NCBI RefSeq assembly: GCF_001189365.1
Contig: NZ_LFJJ01000040.1
Span: 1-33,291, forward strand
Length of the DNA: 33,291 nucleotides
Direction: 5' to 3'
Source: Candidatus Burkholderia verschuerenii
GTDB lineage: Bacteria > Pseudomonadota > Gammaproteobacteria > Burkholderiales > Burkholderiaceae
How positions within the stretch are numbered: position 1 is the first letter of the stretch; each line of letters begins with the position of its first letter. Below the pieces are notes generated by a model. It searched no databases, was not told where the DNA came from, and saw only the letters and a program-made list of their open reading frames with translations. The position numbers were made by a program, and so were the translations under genes. This document shows, one piece after another, positions 15,964 to 24,778 of the stretch.

Positions 15964-17187
15964 TTACTTCTTCTTTTGCCACATCAGCAGCGCGGAATCC
16001 CACAGGCGGCCGAACAGGCCGGCTTCCGGCACGTCCTTCAACGCGACCAGCGGGAACTGCGCGATTTCCTTGCCGTCCGCGACCATCTTCACGGTGCCGA
16101 TCTGCTGGCCACGCTTGATCGGCGCGATGAGCGTGTCGTCATGCGTCACGCTCGGCTTGACCTTGTCGCCCAGACCCTTCGGCACGGTGATGTACTGATC
16201 CGTCAGCACGCCAGCCTGCACGTTGTCCGTCGCGCCCTTGTAGACGCGCGGCGAATCGATCACCTGATCGGTCTTGAACAGGCGCAACGCGTCATAGGCC
16301 GTGTAGCCGTAGTTCAGCATCTTCAGGCTGTCCTGCACGCGGTTGTGCTCTTTCGGCTCGCCCATCATCACGGCGACGAGACGGCGGCTCGCGTTCGGCG
16401 TGCCGGCGAGCGGACGCTTGGCGGTCGCGATCAGGCAGTAACCCGCCGCTTGCGTGTGGCCGGTCTTCAGACCGTCGACGGACGGATCGAGCCACAGCAG
16501 GCGATTGCGATTCGGCTGCTTGATCTTGTTGTATGTGAATTCCTTCACCGAGAAGATGCTGTAGTACTCGGGGAAGTCGCGGATCAGGCGCGTGGACAGC
16601 ACGGCGAGATCGCCTGCCGTCGTGAAGTGGTTCGGATCGGGCATGCCGTTCACGTCGGCGTAGTTCGTGTGCTTCATGCCGATGCGCTTGGCCGTCGTGT
16701 TCATCATCGTGACGAAGTTGGCTTCGCTGCCGCCGACCAGTTCCGCCAGCGCAATGGCCGCGTCGTTGCCCGACTGGATGATCATGCCGTACACGAGGTC
16801 ATGCACCGTCACCGGCTTGTTCGCCTCGATGAACATGCGCGATTCGTTCGTCTTCACGCGACGCACATCCTCGCTCGGCATCACCGTCTGATCCATGTTG
16901 ATCTTCTTCGACTTGAGCGCGTCGAAGACGAGATAGGCGGTCATCAGCTTGGTGAGCGATGCGGGTTCGACGCGTTCGTCGGGATTGCCCGATGCGAGCA
17001 CCTGATTGCTGGTGGCATCGACGAGCACCCACGAACGCGCGGTCACGTCGGGCGGCGGTACTTGCGCGAACGCGCTCGCGGCGGCCAGCACGGCGGGCAG
17101 CACGAGCGCGGCCTGGATGACGCGGCGATTCACAACGGAGGGGGAAACAGCGGGAGAAACAGACAAGCCGGAAGGGACAAAGCGCAT
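15964..17187 (-). CDS. dacA: D-alanyl-D-alanine carboxypeptidase (PBP5/6 type)
   Basis: The 407-residue low-molecular-weight penicillin-binding protein trims the terminal D-alanine of peptidoglycan pentapeptides in the periplasm. A signal peptide ends near residue 41 (AAASAFA-QVPPP). The active site has Ser77 and Lys80 (SLTK), SGN at 139-141 and KTG at 241-243. A C-terminal PBP5 domain follows and ends in an amphipathic helix (GLFGRLWDSALLMWQKKK) that anchors it to the membrane. The start at 17187 gives the usual length. The upstream open frame to 17454 lacks resemblance. It leads the dacA-dat-ybeD operon and is intact. Confidence 0.96.
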   Translation of the reverse strand: MRFVPSGLSVSPAVSPSVVNRRVIQAALVLPAVLAAASAFAQVPPPDVTARSWVLVDATSNQVLASGNPDERVEPASLTKLMTAYLVFDALKSKKINMDQTVMPSEDVRRVKTNESRMFIEANKPVTVHDLVYGMIIQSGNDAAIALAELVGGSEANFVTMMNTTAKRIGMKHTNYADVNGMPDPNHFTTAGDLAVLSTRLIRDFPEYYSIFSVKEFTYNKIKQPNRNRLLWLDPSVDGLKTGHTQAAGYCLIATAKRPLAGTPNASRRLVAVMMGEPKEHNRVQDSLKMLNYGYTAYDALRLFKTDQVIDSPRVYKGATDNVQAGVLTDQYITVPKGLGDKVKPSVTHDDTLIAPIKRGQQIGTVKMVADGKEIAQFPLVALKDVPEAGLFGRLWDSALLMWQKKK

Positions 17188-17492
17188 AGGATCGATCGGC
17201 GGAAAAAGCAGGCTGCGACGATGGCGATGAGGATCGGAGGATCGGCGAAGCACGGGTTGAACAGGCAGACCGTCGTGACGGGTCGGGCTTCTCGCGAAGG
17301 CGCGCTTGAAGACACGCGCCCGGCGATGAAGCGCTCGTTCGACAGACGGGCGCGCAATCGGTTCTCGGAAAACGGACTCGAAACCGGTTCTAAAAACCGG
17401 CGTATCGATAAGCCGCGTAAGCCGCCGGGCAAAGCCGATGCAAAGCATCGACACGGCGCCGCGCGGCTGGTTGCAGCCGAAAATTCTGCGCC

Positions 17493-17498
17493 ATTATA
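17493..17498 (-). promoter_or_regulatory. Possible -10 element for dacA
   Basis: The minus strand reads CGTATAATGG, a perfect TATAAT. No good -35 is seen at 16-18 bp. Transcription from here would give a dacA leader of about 300 nt. Confidence 0.4.
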
Positions 17499-17624
17499 CG
17501 CGCCGCGCGCAGGCCAATCCTTCTGAATCTGCCCATTTTTCGCGCACTTTAACGTTTTGCCGAACGTGATTCGTCGCGATATGCACGCTCGATGCAACGC
17601 GCGAAACGTCCGCCAACAACAAAC

Positions 17625-17652
17625 GGCGCCAAGCCTTCGAAAGCCTTGCGCC
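17625..17652 (-). terminator. Imperfect terminator behind the hydrolase gene
   Basis: GGCGC (17625-17629) pairs with GCGCC (17648-17652), and inner segments AAG/CTT and CTT/AAG pair around a CGA loop with one bulge and one mismatch. On the minus strand it is followed by a T-rich GTTTGTTGTT. It lies 34 bp behind the hydrolase stop codon. Confidence 0.6.
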
Positions 17653-17685
17653 GCCGTGGTTCATGCGCGTTTGCGCGCTCGCGCG

Positions 17686-18312
17686 TCAACGCCAGGCGTC
17701 GACGATCACGCGCTTGAGAATATGCAGCTTGCGATGGAAAAAGTGCTCGCCGCCGGGAATCACGACGATGGGCAGTTCCTGCGGACGCGCCCAGTCGTAG
17801 ACGGACTGAATTGGCACGGTATCGTCCACTTCGCCGTGAATGACGAGCGTGTTCTCCGGCACCGGCGCGACTTCCCAGCGGCTCGCCGCCGTGCCGACCA
17901 GGGCCATGCGCTCGATCGGCTTGCCCGCTTCGAGCATGCGTTTGGCGACATGCGAGAGCACGAACGTGCCGAACGAAAAGCCCGCGAGCACGATCGGCAC
18001 ATCGGCCTGACCGGGCTGCGCGCGCATATGGTCGATCAGCGCAAGCAGATCGTCCTGTTCGCCGATGCCGTTGTCATGCTCGCCGCCCGTTTCGCCGACG
18101 CCGCGAAAATTCGAGCGATACGTCGTGTAGCCGAGTTGCACGAACGTGCGCGCGAGGGTCTGCGCGACCTTGTTGTCCATCGTGCCGCCGAACAGCGGAT
18201 GCGGATGCGTCACCAGCGCGATGCCGCGCGGCGCGCTCTCGCTTTTGTCGAGCGCGCATTCGATCTTGCCGAACGGCCCGTCGATCAGAAATTTCTCGGT
18301 TTGTGCGTTCAT
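17686..18312 (-). CDS. Alpha/beta hydrolase (dienelactone hydrolase-like, COG2945 type)
   Basis: The product is a 208-residue single-domain alpha/beta hydrolase. The sequence THPHPLFGGTMDNKV near residue 35 is typical of this conserved group. The nucleophile elbow is GFSFG (Ser113), the acid is in HGEVDDTVP (Asp163 or Asp164), and the histidine is in GGEHFFH (His190). There is no signal peptide, so it acts in the cytoplasm. The natural substrate is unknown. The start overlaps the end of the 2Fe-2S gene by 4 bp, so the two are co-translated. It has its own terminator. Confidence 0.9.
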   Translation of the reverse strand: MNAQTEKFLIDGPFGKIECALDKSESAPRGIALVTHPHPLFGGTMDNKVAQTLARTFVQLGYTTYRSNFRGVGETGGEHDNGIGEQDDLLALIDHMRAQPGQADVPIVLAGFSFGTFVLSHVAKRMLEAGKPIERMALVGTAASRWEVAPVPENTLVIHGEVDDTVPIQSVYDWARPQELPIVVIPGGEHFFHRKLHILKRVIVDAWR

Positions 18313-18638
18313 GCCAGTTGATCGATCAGAAGACGTTCGACGATCTTGCCGTTGGCGAGATGCGATTCCACGATCTCGTCGATATCCGTTTCATCGACAT
18401 ACGTGTACCACGTGCCTTCCGGATACACGACGAGCGCCGGCCCGAGTTCGCAGCGGTCCAGACACCCCGCCTTGTTGATGCGCACTCGGCCTTCGCCTGC
18501 TAGGCCCAGTTGCTTGACGCGCTTCTTCGCGTGCTCCTGCATGGCTTGCGCATTGCAGTTCGCGCAGCTCGGACGCGGCGCGTTGGCATCGCGCTGATTC
18601 AGGCAGAAGAAGACGTGATACTTGTAGAAGGAATCCAT
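18309..18638 (-). CDS. Thioredoxin-like [2Fe-2S] ferredoxin
   Basis: The 109-residue protein has the thioredoxin-like 2Fe-2S fold. HVFFCLNQR (Cys12), SCANC (Cys25 and Cys28) and GCLDRCELGP (Cys59 and Cys63) supply the four cluster cysteines, and VVYPEGTWYTYV is the conserved beta strand. This resembles the small ferredoxins related to the NuoE C-terminal domain. It probably transfers single electrons, with the partner unknown. The start at 18638 fits the family. The longer frame to 18743 lies in the VanZ gene region. A perfect TATAAT lies 28 bp upstream. Confidence 0.87.
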   Translation of the reverse strand: MDSFYKYHVFFCLNQRDANAPRPSCANCNAQAMQEHAKKRVKQLGLAGEGRVRINKAGCLDRCELGPALVVYPEGTWYTYVDETDIDEIVESHLANGKIVERLLIDQLA

Positions 18639-18665
18639 GACTTCGAGCGATAAGAGTGTCGGTCG

Positions 18666-18671
18666 ATTATA
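18666..18671 (-). promoter_or_regulatory. -10 element for the 2Fe-2S/hydrolase operon
   Basis: The minus strand reads GCTATAATCG, a perfect TATAAT, overlapping the stop codon of the VanZ gene and ending 28 bp before the 2Fe-2S gene. The -35 region is weak. It suggests that the two downstream genes have their own promoter. Confidence 0.5.
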
Positions 18672-19866
18672 GCGAGCGATGTTTGTGCCTGCCTCGGCTG
18701 GCGTCCTTGCCTTTGCGGCCGCGACGGCGCGCCAGCCACGCATGCTCCGCGATCGACGCGAGCCAGCCCAGCGCCGCGTAAGGCCAGACCCACGCGAGCC
18801 AGTGCAGCAGGCCGTTGAAATGTAGATAGCGCCCTTGCCGCCAGTCCGCGAGCACGATATCGAAGTACGGATTCACCGGCAGCAGATTGGCCAGCACGAG
18901 CGCGACCACCATCGCCGCGCCCGCGCACGCCGCCCGCAACGCGCGCGGCAGCGACACCGACGCGACGGCCGCGACCGTGCCGATCAGGATGCCTTCGAGC
19001 GCGCCGTCGGTCGCCCAGTCGAAGGTGAGGCCCGAGCGCGATTGCAGGAACGACGCGGCGACCTTGGCGAACAGCGTCGAGAGAATCAGCACGAGCATGA
19101 TGCGGATGCGCGGCGCGCGCGCCCGCGTGAGCAGCGTCGCGAGCACGAGCGCGGCGAACAGGTTCGATGCCGTGATCAACGCTTCCCACGATTCGTCCGG
19201 CAACAATGCGCCCAGGCGATCCGGCCAGCTTTCGAAGTCCCACGACACGGGAATCCACGCGAGGATCGCGTCCTGCATGTTCGGATCGAGACCGTCCCAC
19301 AACTCGCGCGGCAAGTCGCCGCCGCCGAACAGATATTGCGCGGGAAACAGCGTCGCGAACGGCCAGAGCGCCGACAGGCCGATGACATACGCCGCATTGC
19401 GCTCGAACCACATGAAGCGCATGCGCCGCAGCAAGCCGCGATCGAGCAGCGCGCTCGTCGCGGGCGAAATCAGCACGCCGCCCAGCAACGCGCCGAAGGC
19501 ATTCGCGGCGAGATCGAGATTCGATGCGACGCGCGTCGGCAGATAGGTCTGGATCGCTTCCATCGCACCCGATAGCAACGCGCCGCCGAACAGCGCCGCG
19601 CATACCGCGACCGAGCCGCGCCAGCGCGGATATAGCGCCAGCACGATCAACGCGCCGAGCGGCATATAGCCGATCACGTTGGTGACGACGTCGAACACGG
19701 TCAGATATTGCGGAATCGGGTCCGCCAGATACGCGAACGGCCCGATGCCCAGCGACCGCCAGCCCGAAAACGGATAGAGCGAGCCGTACACCACGAGCGC
19801 CGCATACGCGATGAGCGCCTGCCGCGAAAACGCCGACGGACGGCGCTGCCATTGCTTGATGGTCAT
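18667..19866 (-). CDS. VanZ-like integral membrane protein
   Basis: The 399-residue membrane protein has several hydrophobic helices (for example ALIAYAALVVYGSLYPFSGW, FDVVTNVIGYMPLGALIVLAL and LDLAANAFGALLGGVLI). The pattern N-x-x-GYMPLG...QTYLPTR...D-x-x-ANAFGALLG is that of the VanZ superfamily. The C-terminal half adds further helices. VanZ gave its name through teicoplanin resistance, but most members, including this long Burkholderiales form, have no proven role. It lies in the same direction as the MCE transport genes upstream (49 bp behind the lipoprotein gene) and may be the last gene of that transcript. No lesion is seen. Confidence 0.86.
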   Translation of the reverse strand: MTIKQWQRRPSAFSRQALIAYAALVVYGSLYPFSGWRSLGIGPFAYLADPIPQYLTVFDVVTNVIGYMPLGALIVLALYPRWRGSVAVCAALFGGALLSGAMEAIQTYLPTRVASNLDLAANAFGALLGGVLISPATSALLDRGLLRRMRFMWFERNAAYVIGLSALWPFATLFPAQYLFGGGDLPRELWDGLDPNMQDAILAWIPVSWDFESWPDRLGALLPDESWEALITASNLFAALVLATLLTRARAPRIRIMLVLILSTLFAKVAASFLQSRSGLTFDWATDGALEGILIGTVAAVASVSLPRALRAACAGAAMVVALVLANLLPVNPYFDIVLADWRQGRYLHFNGLLHWLAWVWPYAALGWLASIAEHAWLARRRGRKGKDASRGRHKHRSL

Positions 19867-19915
19867 GAGCCGCTCGACTGCCTCCGTGCGGCGCGATGCG
19901 TCATGCCGGACAACG

Positions 19916-20536
19916 TTATCGCGAGGCGGCGAGCGGTTGCGCGGCGAGCCAGGCGCTGAGTTGCGCGATCACATCGTCCGATGCGGCGGCGAGCGCGCGT
20001 GCCCCGCCTGCGGCATCGCCGGTCGGCGCGGGCGCGTTCGCCGAGAAGCTGCGCTGACCGACGACGCGGCCGTCCTGCGTCAGCGTCGCGCGCACGGCGA
20101 CCTGGCCGTGGCTCTGCTGGGGCGCGTCGAACACTTGTTCGAAGCTCGTCAGTTCGACTTCGAGCAGCGGCACGGCGCGCACGGGATCCGCGCCCGACAG
20201 AATCGGGCCGCGCGCGGCGAGCGCTTCGCGCAGGCGCTGCGTCAGCAGTTGCGCGGGCGGCATCGTCCAGTGGCTGGTGGAGTAGGTGCCGGTGCGCTGC
20301 GCATCGACGTAGCTCAGGCGATAGGCGAACGCATCCGTTTCCAGATTGCGCGGCGCGCTCACGCCGAGCACCTTGACGGGTGGCATCGGCTGGCCGTTGT
20401 TGTTCGCGCTATTCGCGACCGGCGGCGCGCCGAGGTCGAAACGCGCGTTCGGCATCGCCTCGGGCTGCGACGCGCATCCCGCCAGTGCCGCCGCTATTGC
20501 GCATGCCGCGACGAGTGCTTTGAGTTGAGTTGACAT
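19916..20536 (-). CDS. ABC-type transport auxiliary lipoprotein (MCE system)
   Basis: The 206-residue lipoprotein has an N-terminal signal with lipobox LAGC (Cys21). The rest fits the ABC_trans_aux family (PqiC/YmbA-like): FDLGAPPVANS, then a beta strand region with DAFAYRLSYVDAQRTGTYSTSHWTMPPAQLLTQRLREAL and GQVAVRATLTQDGRVVGQRSF. Such proteins sit in the outer membrane and dock to MCE-domain proteins that carry phospholipids between membranes. The gene is 15 bp behind the MlaD-like gene and closes the four-gene set. Confidence 0.87.
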   Translation of the reverse strand: MSTQLKALVAACAIAAALAGCASQPEAMPNARFDLGAPPVANSANNNGQPMPPVKVLGVSAPRNLETDAFAYRLSYVDAQRTGTYSTSHWTMPPAQLLTQRLREALAARGPILSGADPVRAVPLLEVELTSFEQVFDAPQQSHGQVAVRATLTQDGRVVGQRSFSANAPAPTGDAAGGARALAAASDDVIAQLSAWLAAQPLAASR

Positions 20537-20551
20537 CTTCGTTCTCTCGGA

Positions 20552-21511
20552 TCAGTGCGCCGGCTGCGCGGGCCACTTGAAGCCCGGCTCGCCCGGCCCC
20601 GGCGCCTGCTGCGGCGCGCCGAACAGCACGCTGCGCGGATTGGTGCTGAAGGCATCGGCGGCGCGGTCGACGGAACGCGCGGCGGCGCTCACGTCGTCGC
20701 TGAAGGAATACAGACGCGGCAAGGCCTCGAAACCGACGCGCGCCGTCAAAAAGCGCAGCGATTCGTTCATGTCGTTGAGCGACGCGCTGGCATCGTCCGC
20801 GGCCTTGCCCGCCTTGTTCAGATTCGTGACGAACGGCCCGTCCGGACGATTCAGGTTCTGCACGAGCTGATTGGTCGATGCCAGCGTCGTGTTGATCTGC
20901 CTGAGCGTCTGCGGCAACTGCGCGGTCGCGGGCGAGACCTGATTGGTCAGCGTCGCGATGCCGTCGGCCGCGCTCTTCAGGCTCTTGGTCGTGTCCATCA
21001 ACTGATTGCGCACGTCGTCGGACAAGAACTTGTCGGCGTCGTCGGACAGACGCTCGAACTTCTTCAGGATGATGTCGCCGCGTTCCTGCAACTGCTCGAA
21101 CAGACCCGCGCGCATCGGCACTTCGGCGACATGTTGCGGCGATGATGCGAGCGCGCTGGTGTCGCGGCCCGTGTCGTCGAGCTGCACGAAGGCGATGCCC
21201 GTCACGCCCTGAAATCCGAGCGTCGCGTAGGTGGAATGCGTCATCGGCGCGTTCTGATCGACGAGGATACGCACGCGAATCTGCCCCGGATGCGCGCGAT
21301 CGAACTTGATCGACTCGACCTTGCCGACGCCCAGCCCGCGATAGCGCACGGCGGCATCGGTAAACAGCCCAGTCACGTTGGTGCGCGCGATCAGATCGTA
21401 CGGCACGCGCACCGTGCGATCGACGTTGAAGAAGAACACCGCGAACGCGATCGCCAGCACCAGCACGATGGTGAACAACCCGGTCCAGAACGCGTATGAT
21501 TTGTTTTCCAT
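20552..21511 (-). CDS. MlaD-like MCE domain protein
   Basis: The 319-residue protein has one N-terminal membrane helix (FWTGLFTIVLVLAIAFAVFFFNV, about residues 9-31) followed by an MCE domain (about 38-118; VPYDLIARTNVTGLFTDAAVRYRGLGVGKVESI). A long helical C-terminal part contains LSDDVRNQLMDTTKSLKSAADGIATLTNQ and LPQTLRQINTTLASTNQLVQNLN. These proteins form hexameric rings or tubes that bind lipids in the periplasm. Its partners are the ATPase and permease genes just upstream, both frameshifted here. If those lesions are real, this protein has no motor. Confidence 0.92.
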   Translation of the reverse strand: MENKSYAFWTGLFTIVLVLAIAFAVFFFNVDRTVRVPYDLIARTNVTGLFTDAAVRYRGLGVGKVESIKFDRAHPGQIRVRILVDQNAPMTHSTYATLGFQGVTGIAFVQLDDTGRDTSALASSPQHVAEVPMRAGLFEQLQERGDIILKKFERLSDDADKFLSDDVRNQLMDTTKSLKSAADGIATLTNQVSPATAQLPQTLRQINTTLASTNQLVQNLNRPDGPFVTNLNKAGKAADDASASLNDMNESLRFLTARVGFEALPRLYSFSDDVSAAARSVDRAADAFSTNPRSVLFGAPQQAPGPGEPGFKWPAQPAH

Positions 21512-21547
21512 CGACTGGTTCCTAGCTTTCGCGCGCGTCGTACGCGC

Positions 21548-22427
21548 TCATTTGTTGACGCTGATCGGCGCGTCTTCGAGCGCGGCGGCGGGCAGTTTCG
21601 CGCGGCGCTCGGCGGGCAGCGCCTGCAACGCGCGCCGTCCGCGCCGCCCCAGAAAGTATTCGCGGATGAACGGATGATCGACCGCGCACGCTTCCTCGAC
21701 GGGCGCGGCCACCAGCACGCGATGCTCCGCCAGCACCGCGACGCGCGTGGACAGCGCGACCATCGTATCGAGATCGTGCGTGATCAACACGACCGTCAGA
21801 CCGAGCGCGCGATGCAGCGTCGCGATCAGATCGACGAATTCGTCCGATGCCTTCGGATCGAGCCCTGCCGTGGGTTCGTCGAGAAACAGCAGTTCCGGCT
21901 CGAGCGCAATGGCGCGCGCGATACCCACGCGCTTCACCCATCCCGCCCGACAGCGCCGACGGCATCTTGCTCGCGTGCTTGCACGACAGCCCGACCATTT
22001 CGAGCTTCAACATGACGAACTCGCGGATCAGATCCTCGGGAATCTTGCCGAGTTCGCGAAACGGCTGCGCGATGTTGTCGTACACCGACAGCGACGAAAA
22101 CAGCGCGCCTTGCTGAAACAGCATGCCGGAGCGCGTGCGCATCATCTTGGCGGTTTCGCCGTCCATCTGCGCCCATTCCTCGCCGAGCACGCGGATGCTG
22201 CCGGACGTCGGCGCTTCCAGTCCGAGAATCTGCCGCACCAGCGTGGTCTTGCCGGAACCCGATCCGCCGAGCAGCGCGACGATTTCCCCGCGCCGCACTT
22301 CGAGATTCAGATGCTCGTGAATCACCGTGCGGCCGTAGCGCTTGGTGAGGTCGCGCACTTCGATCACCGGTTCGGCGATGACCGGCGGCGGCTGATGTCG
22401 AACGGCGGTGGCGAGCGTGGTGGACAT
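21548..22427 (-). pseudogene. MlaF-like ABC transporter ATPase, one-base frameshift at the signature motif
   Basis: The gene encodes the ATPase of the MCE lipid transporter. Walker A (GGSGSGKTT) and the Q-loop (LFQQGALF) lie in the first frame from 22427 (MSTTLATAVRHQ). The signature SALSGGM is followed by one extra G in a G-run at about 21938-21945. After this the second frame continues with KRVGIARAIALEPELLFLDEPTAGLDP (Walker B and D-loop) and the LITHD switch histidine to 21548. The total of 880 bp is one base more than a multiple of three. With the frame restored, the length and every motif are normal. It is either a very recent pseudogene or a homopolymer error. Confidence 0.87.
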
Positions 22428-22432
22428 GATCC

Positions 22433-23552
22433 TTATAGTCCCACGTTCTGAAAAAGGATGGCGAATACGGCGTCCGCGAGAATCACGATGGTGATCGACG
22501 ACACGACGGATGTCGTCGTGCCTTCGCCGAGACTCTGCGAATTCGCCTTGATGCGAAAGCCGAAGTGACACGCCGCGAGCGATCAGCATGCCGAACACGA
22601 CGCCCTTGCCGAGCCCGATCCACAGATTCGCGATCGGCACCACCGACGGCAGCGAGCGGATGAAGAACGACATGTCGATGGACAGCACGAGCTTCGCGGC
22701 CAGCGCCCCGCCCGTCAGCGCGATCATGTTGGTCCACATGACGAGCAGCGGCATGGCGATGCCGAGCGCGATCACGCGCGGCAGGATGAGGCGCAAGCCG
22801 TGCGGAATGCCCATCACGCGCATCGCGTCGAGTTCCTCGGTAACGCGCATCACGCCGATCTGCGCGGTGATCGCCGAACCCGAGCGCCCGGCGACGAGAA
22901 TCGCCGACAGCACCGGCCCGAGTTCGCGAATCACCGACAGCCCGAGAATATTCACGATGTACTGATTCGCGCCGAACATCCGCAACTGCTGCGCGGACAA
23001 GTAACTGAGCACGATGCCGATCAGAAACGCGACCAGCGCGGTGATGGCCAGCGCCTGCGCGCCGGCGCTGTAGATGTTCGCGGAGATTTCCGTCCACGGA
23101 ATGCGTTTCGGGCGACGCACGAGTCCGAACAGATCGAGCACGAAGCCGCCGAACATCGCGAGGCCGCCGTAGAGATGATCGAAGAACGCGAAGATCAGCA
23201 GGCCGAGTTTCGTAACCGGATTCGGCCGATCGACGACTTCGGGTTCTTCGCGTTCGGCGTCGAGCAGCGCGACGCGTTCGAAGATTTCGCGCTGGGTATC
23301 GTTGAGTTCGACTTCGGGCGGCATGCGCCGGCCCCAGATGCGCCCCAGCGCCTGACCGCCGACGTGATCGAGCCGTTCGACATCGAGCAGATCCCAGCTT
23401 CCGATGGCCTCCCGCCCGATGGCGCGCAGACGGCGCGTGACGCCGCTCTTCGCCCGGTCGCGCGCGAGCGCGGTCCACTGGCCTGAGAGCCGAACCACCT
23501 TGCCCTGCTGACCGGCTTCCACTCTCAGACGCGGGGGCGTGTCGAAGTCCAA
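22433..23552 (-). pseudogene. MlaE-like permease with N-terminal STAS-like domain, C-terminal frameshift
   Basis: The inner-membrane permease of the MCE lipid transporter. Residues 1-110 look like a STAS (MlaB-like) domain fused to the permease, as in many Burkholderiales. The MlaE part follows (SANIYSAGAQALAITALVAFLIGIVLSYLSAQQLRMFG, then SVIRELGPVLSAILVAGRSGSAITAQIG and MRVTEELDAMRVMGI). Near 22570 the frame changes after FGMLIA. The correct C-terminus (CHFGFRIKANSQSLGEGTTTSVVSSITIVILADAVFAILFQNVGL) then reads in another frame to the stop at 22433. A loss of two bases in a GCGC run would explain it. The start codon is TTG at 23552. The gap to the mlaF-like gene is 5 bp. Confidence 0.86.
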
Positions 23553-23597
23553 GGATCGATGGCGCGTCGGGCGCGCACGGGGAAAAGGGGAGAGGAC

Positions 23598-23603
23598 ATT
23601 CTA
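23598..23603 (-). promoter_or_regulatory. Possible -10 element of the MCE operon
   Basis: The minus strand reads CGCTAGAATGTCC. TAGAAT differs from TATAAT at one position and lies 46 bp before the mlaE-like start. No strong -35 is seen. Confidence 0.35.
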
Positions 23604-23862
23604 GCGGAGAGTGGTTGGCGGGCGTGGGTTCGCGGGCGGGTGCGTCCGCCAGGCCTATGCCGAACGGGTGAATATCGGAAATGTCGCGGGTTGGGGAGAC
23701 TTGGAGGCAGGTTTTTTTACTTTTGCTGAAGTACGCGACCGCGTGCGGCAAAACCCTGCGTATCGAACTCGATTGACGCCCGGTTTTTCCGATCGACTCA
23801 TCGATCAACTGAAGACGCCGAGGGCGATGGCCATCGGCACCGTTCGAGGCCACGCGCCCCGC

Positions 23863-23868
23863 TACAAT
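23863..23868 (+). promoter_or_regulatory. -10 element immediately before birA
   Basis: TACAAT ends 7 bp before the birA ATG (23876), so transcription would begin at or next to the start codon. No Shine-Dalgarno sequence is present in the gap (ACCCGCC). The layout suggests a leaderless message. Confidence 0.5.
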
Positions 23869-23875
23869 ACCCGCC

Positions 23876-24778
23876 ATGACCCCGCCCTCCTCCTTCGCCC
23901 CCGACGCCCCGTGGCGCATCGACCGCACGCGGCTCGCCGCGCTGGCCGAGCGGCCCGCGCATGACTGGACCATCGATATCGTCGATGAAACCGGCTCGAC
24001 CAACGCCGATCTGATGGAGCACATGCGCGCGCTGCCGCGCGAGCGCGCGCAGGTCGATCCGCCCGCGCCGATCGTCCGCGTCGCCTATCTTCAGACGGCC
24101 GGACGCGGACGGCGCGGCCGCGCGTGGCTCGCGGAGCCGGGCAACGCGCTGCTGATGTCGGTCGGCTGCGTGATCCGGCGTCCCGTCGAAGGGCTCGCGG
24201 GTCTGAGTCTCGCGATCGGCGTCGCGGTGCTCGATGCGCTCGCCCGTCTGCCGCTCTCGGCATCGGCGCGGCCGGCGCTGAAGTGGCCGAACGATGTCCT
24301 GCTCGACGACGGCAAGCTCGCCGGCATCCTCATCGAAACGGCGTGGAATACGCCGAGCGCGACGGCGGTGGTCATCGGCATCGGCACGAATCTGCACGGC
24401 GCGGATCAGCTCGCCACGCAAGTCGACGATGCGAACCGCCAGGCCGCGTCCGCCGTGCCGGGCGCGTTGCCCGCCGCGCTGTCCCGCGCCTGGCCCGACG
24501 CCAATCTCACCGATGCCCTCGCCGCGTTGCTCGATTCGCTCGACGCCGCGCTGCCGCGCTTCGAAGCGGAAGGCTTCCGCCCGTTCCGTCAACGCTGGAC
24601 CGACGCGCACGCGTGGGCTGGCCGCGAAGTCGCACTGCTCGATCAGGGTCTGGAAGTGTCGCGCGGCGTGGCGACAGGCGTCGACGATCGCGGCCAGTTG
24701 ATGATCGAGACGCCGGACGGCCCGCGCACCATCGTCACCGGCGAACTGACGCTGCGACTCGCGCGGGAGCGTCCGTGA
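23876..24778 (+). CDS. birA: Biotin--[acetyl-CoA-carboxylase] ligase
   Basis: The 300-residue enzyme attaches biotin to the carboxyl carrier protein through biotinyl-AMP. The catalytic domain shows [10 protein letters not shown], the biotinyl-5'-AMP loop [11 protein letters not shown] (about residues 75-85), [19 protein letters not shown] with the catalytic Lys, and a C-terminal SH3-like domain ([32 protein letters not shown]). There is no N-terminal winged helix, so this is a monofunctional ligase that does not repress biotin genes. The stop overlaps the coaX start by 4 bp. This birA-coaX pair is common in Burkholderiales. It is intact. Confidence 0.94.
   Translation: MTPPSSFAPDAPWRIDRTRLAALAERPAHDWTIDIVDETGSTNADLMEHMRALPRERAQVDPPAPIVRVAYLQTAGRGRRGRAWLAEPGNALLMSVGCVIRRPVEGLAGLSLAIGVAVLDALARLPLSASARPALKWPNDVLLDDGKLAGILIETAWNTPSATAVVIGIGTNLHGADQLATQVDDANRQAASAVPGALPAALSRAWPDANLTDALAALLDSLDAALPRFEAEGFRPFRQRWTDAHAWAGREVALLDQGLEVSRGVATGVDDRGQLMIETPDGPRTIVTGELTLRLARERP

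Larger units (their letters stand above)
17188..17685. other. Intergenic region between dacA and the hydrolase gene
   Basis: About 500 bp without a supported gene. On the minus strand it holds a TATAAT-type -10 element at 17493-17498 (listed), about 300 bp of leader before dacA, and the terminator of the upstream hydrolase gene at 17625-17652. Open frames on either strand across it look like shadows. Confidence 0.55.
23553..23875. other. Divergent intergenic region between the MCE operon and birA
   Basis: About 320 bp without a supported gene. On the minus strand a TAGAAT -10-like element at 23598-23603 could drive the MCE operon. On the plus strand TACAAT at 23863-23868 sits directly in front of birA. 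An open frame across the region (23611-23964) has no recognisable product. Confidence 0.5.

Noticed and set aside
15769..17526. 585-residue open frame on the plus strand
   Set aside because: It is antisense to dacA, with Arg/His-rich composition and no family resemblance.
22483..24024. 513-residue open frame on the minus strand
   Set aside because: Most of it is an Arg-rich alternate frame of the mlaE-like gene and the intergenic region. The real protein is read in another frame.
24124..24774. N-terminal extension of the coaX frame
   Set aside because: The extension lies inside birA in another frame. CoaX homology begins at the GTG at 24775.
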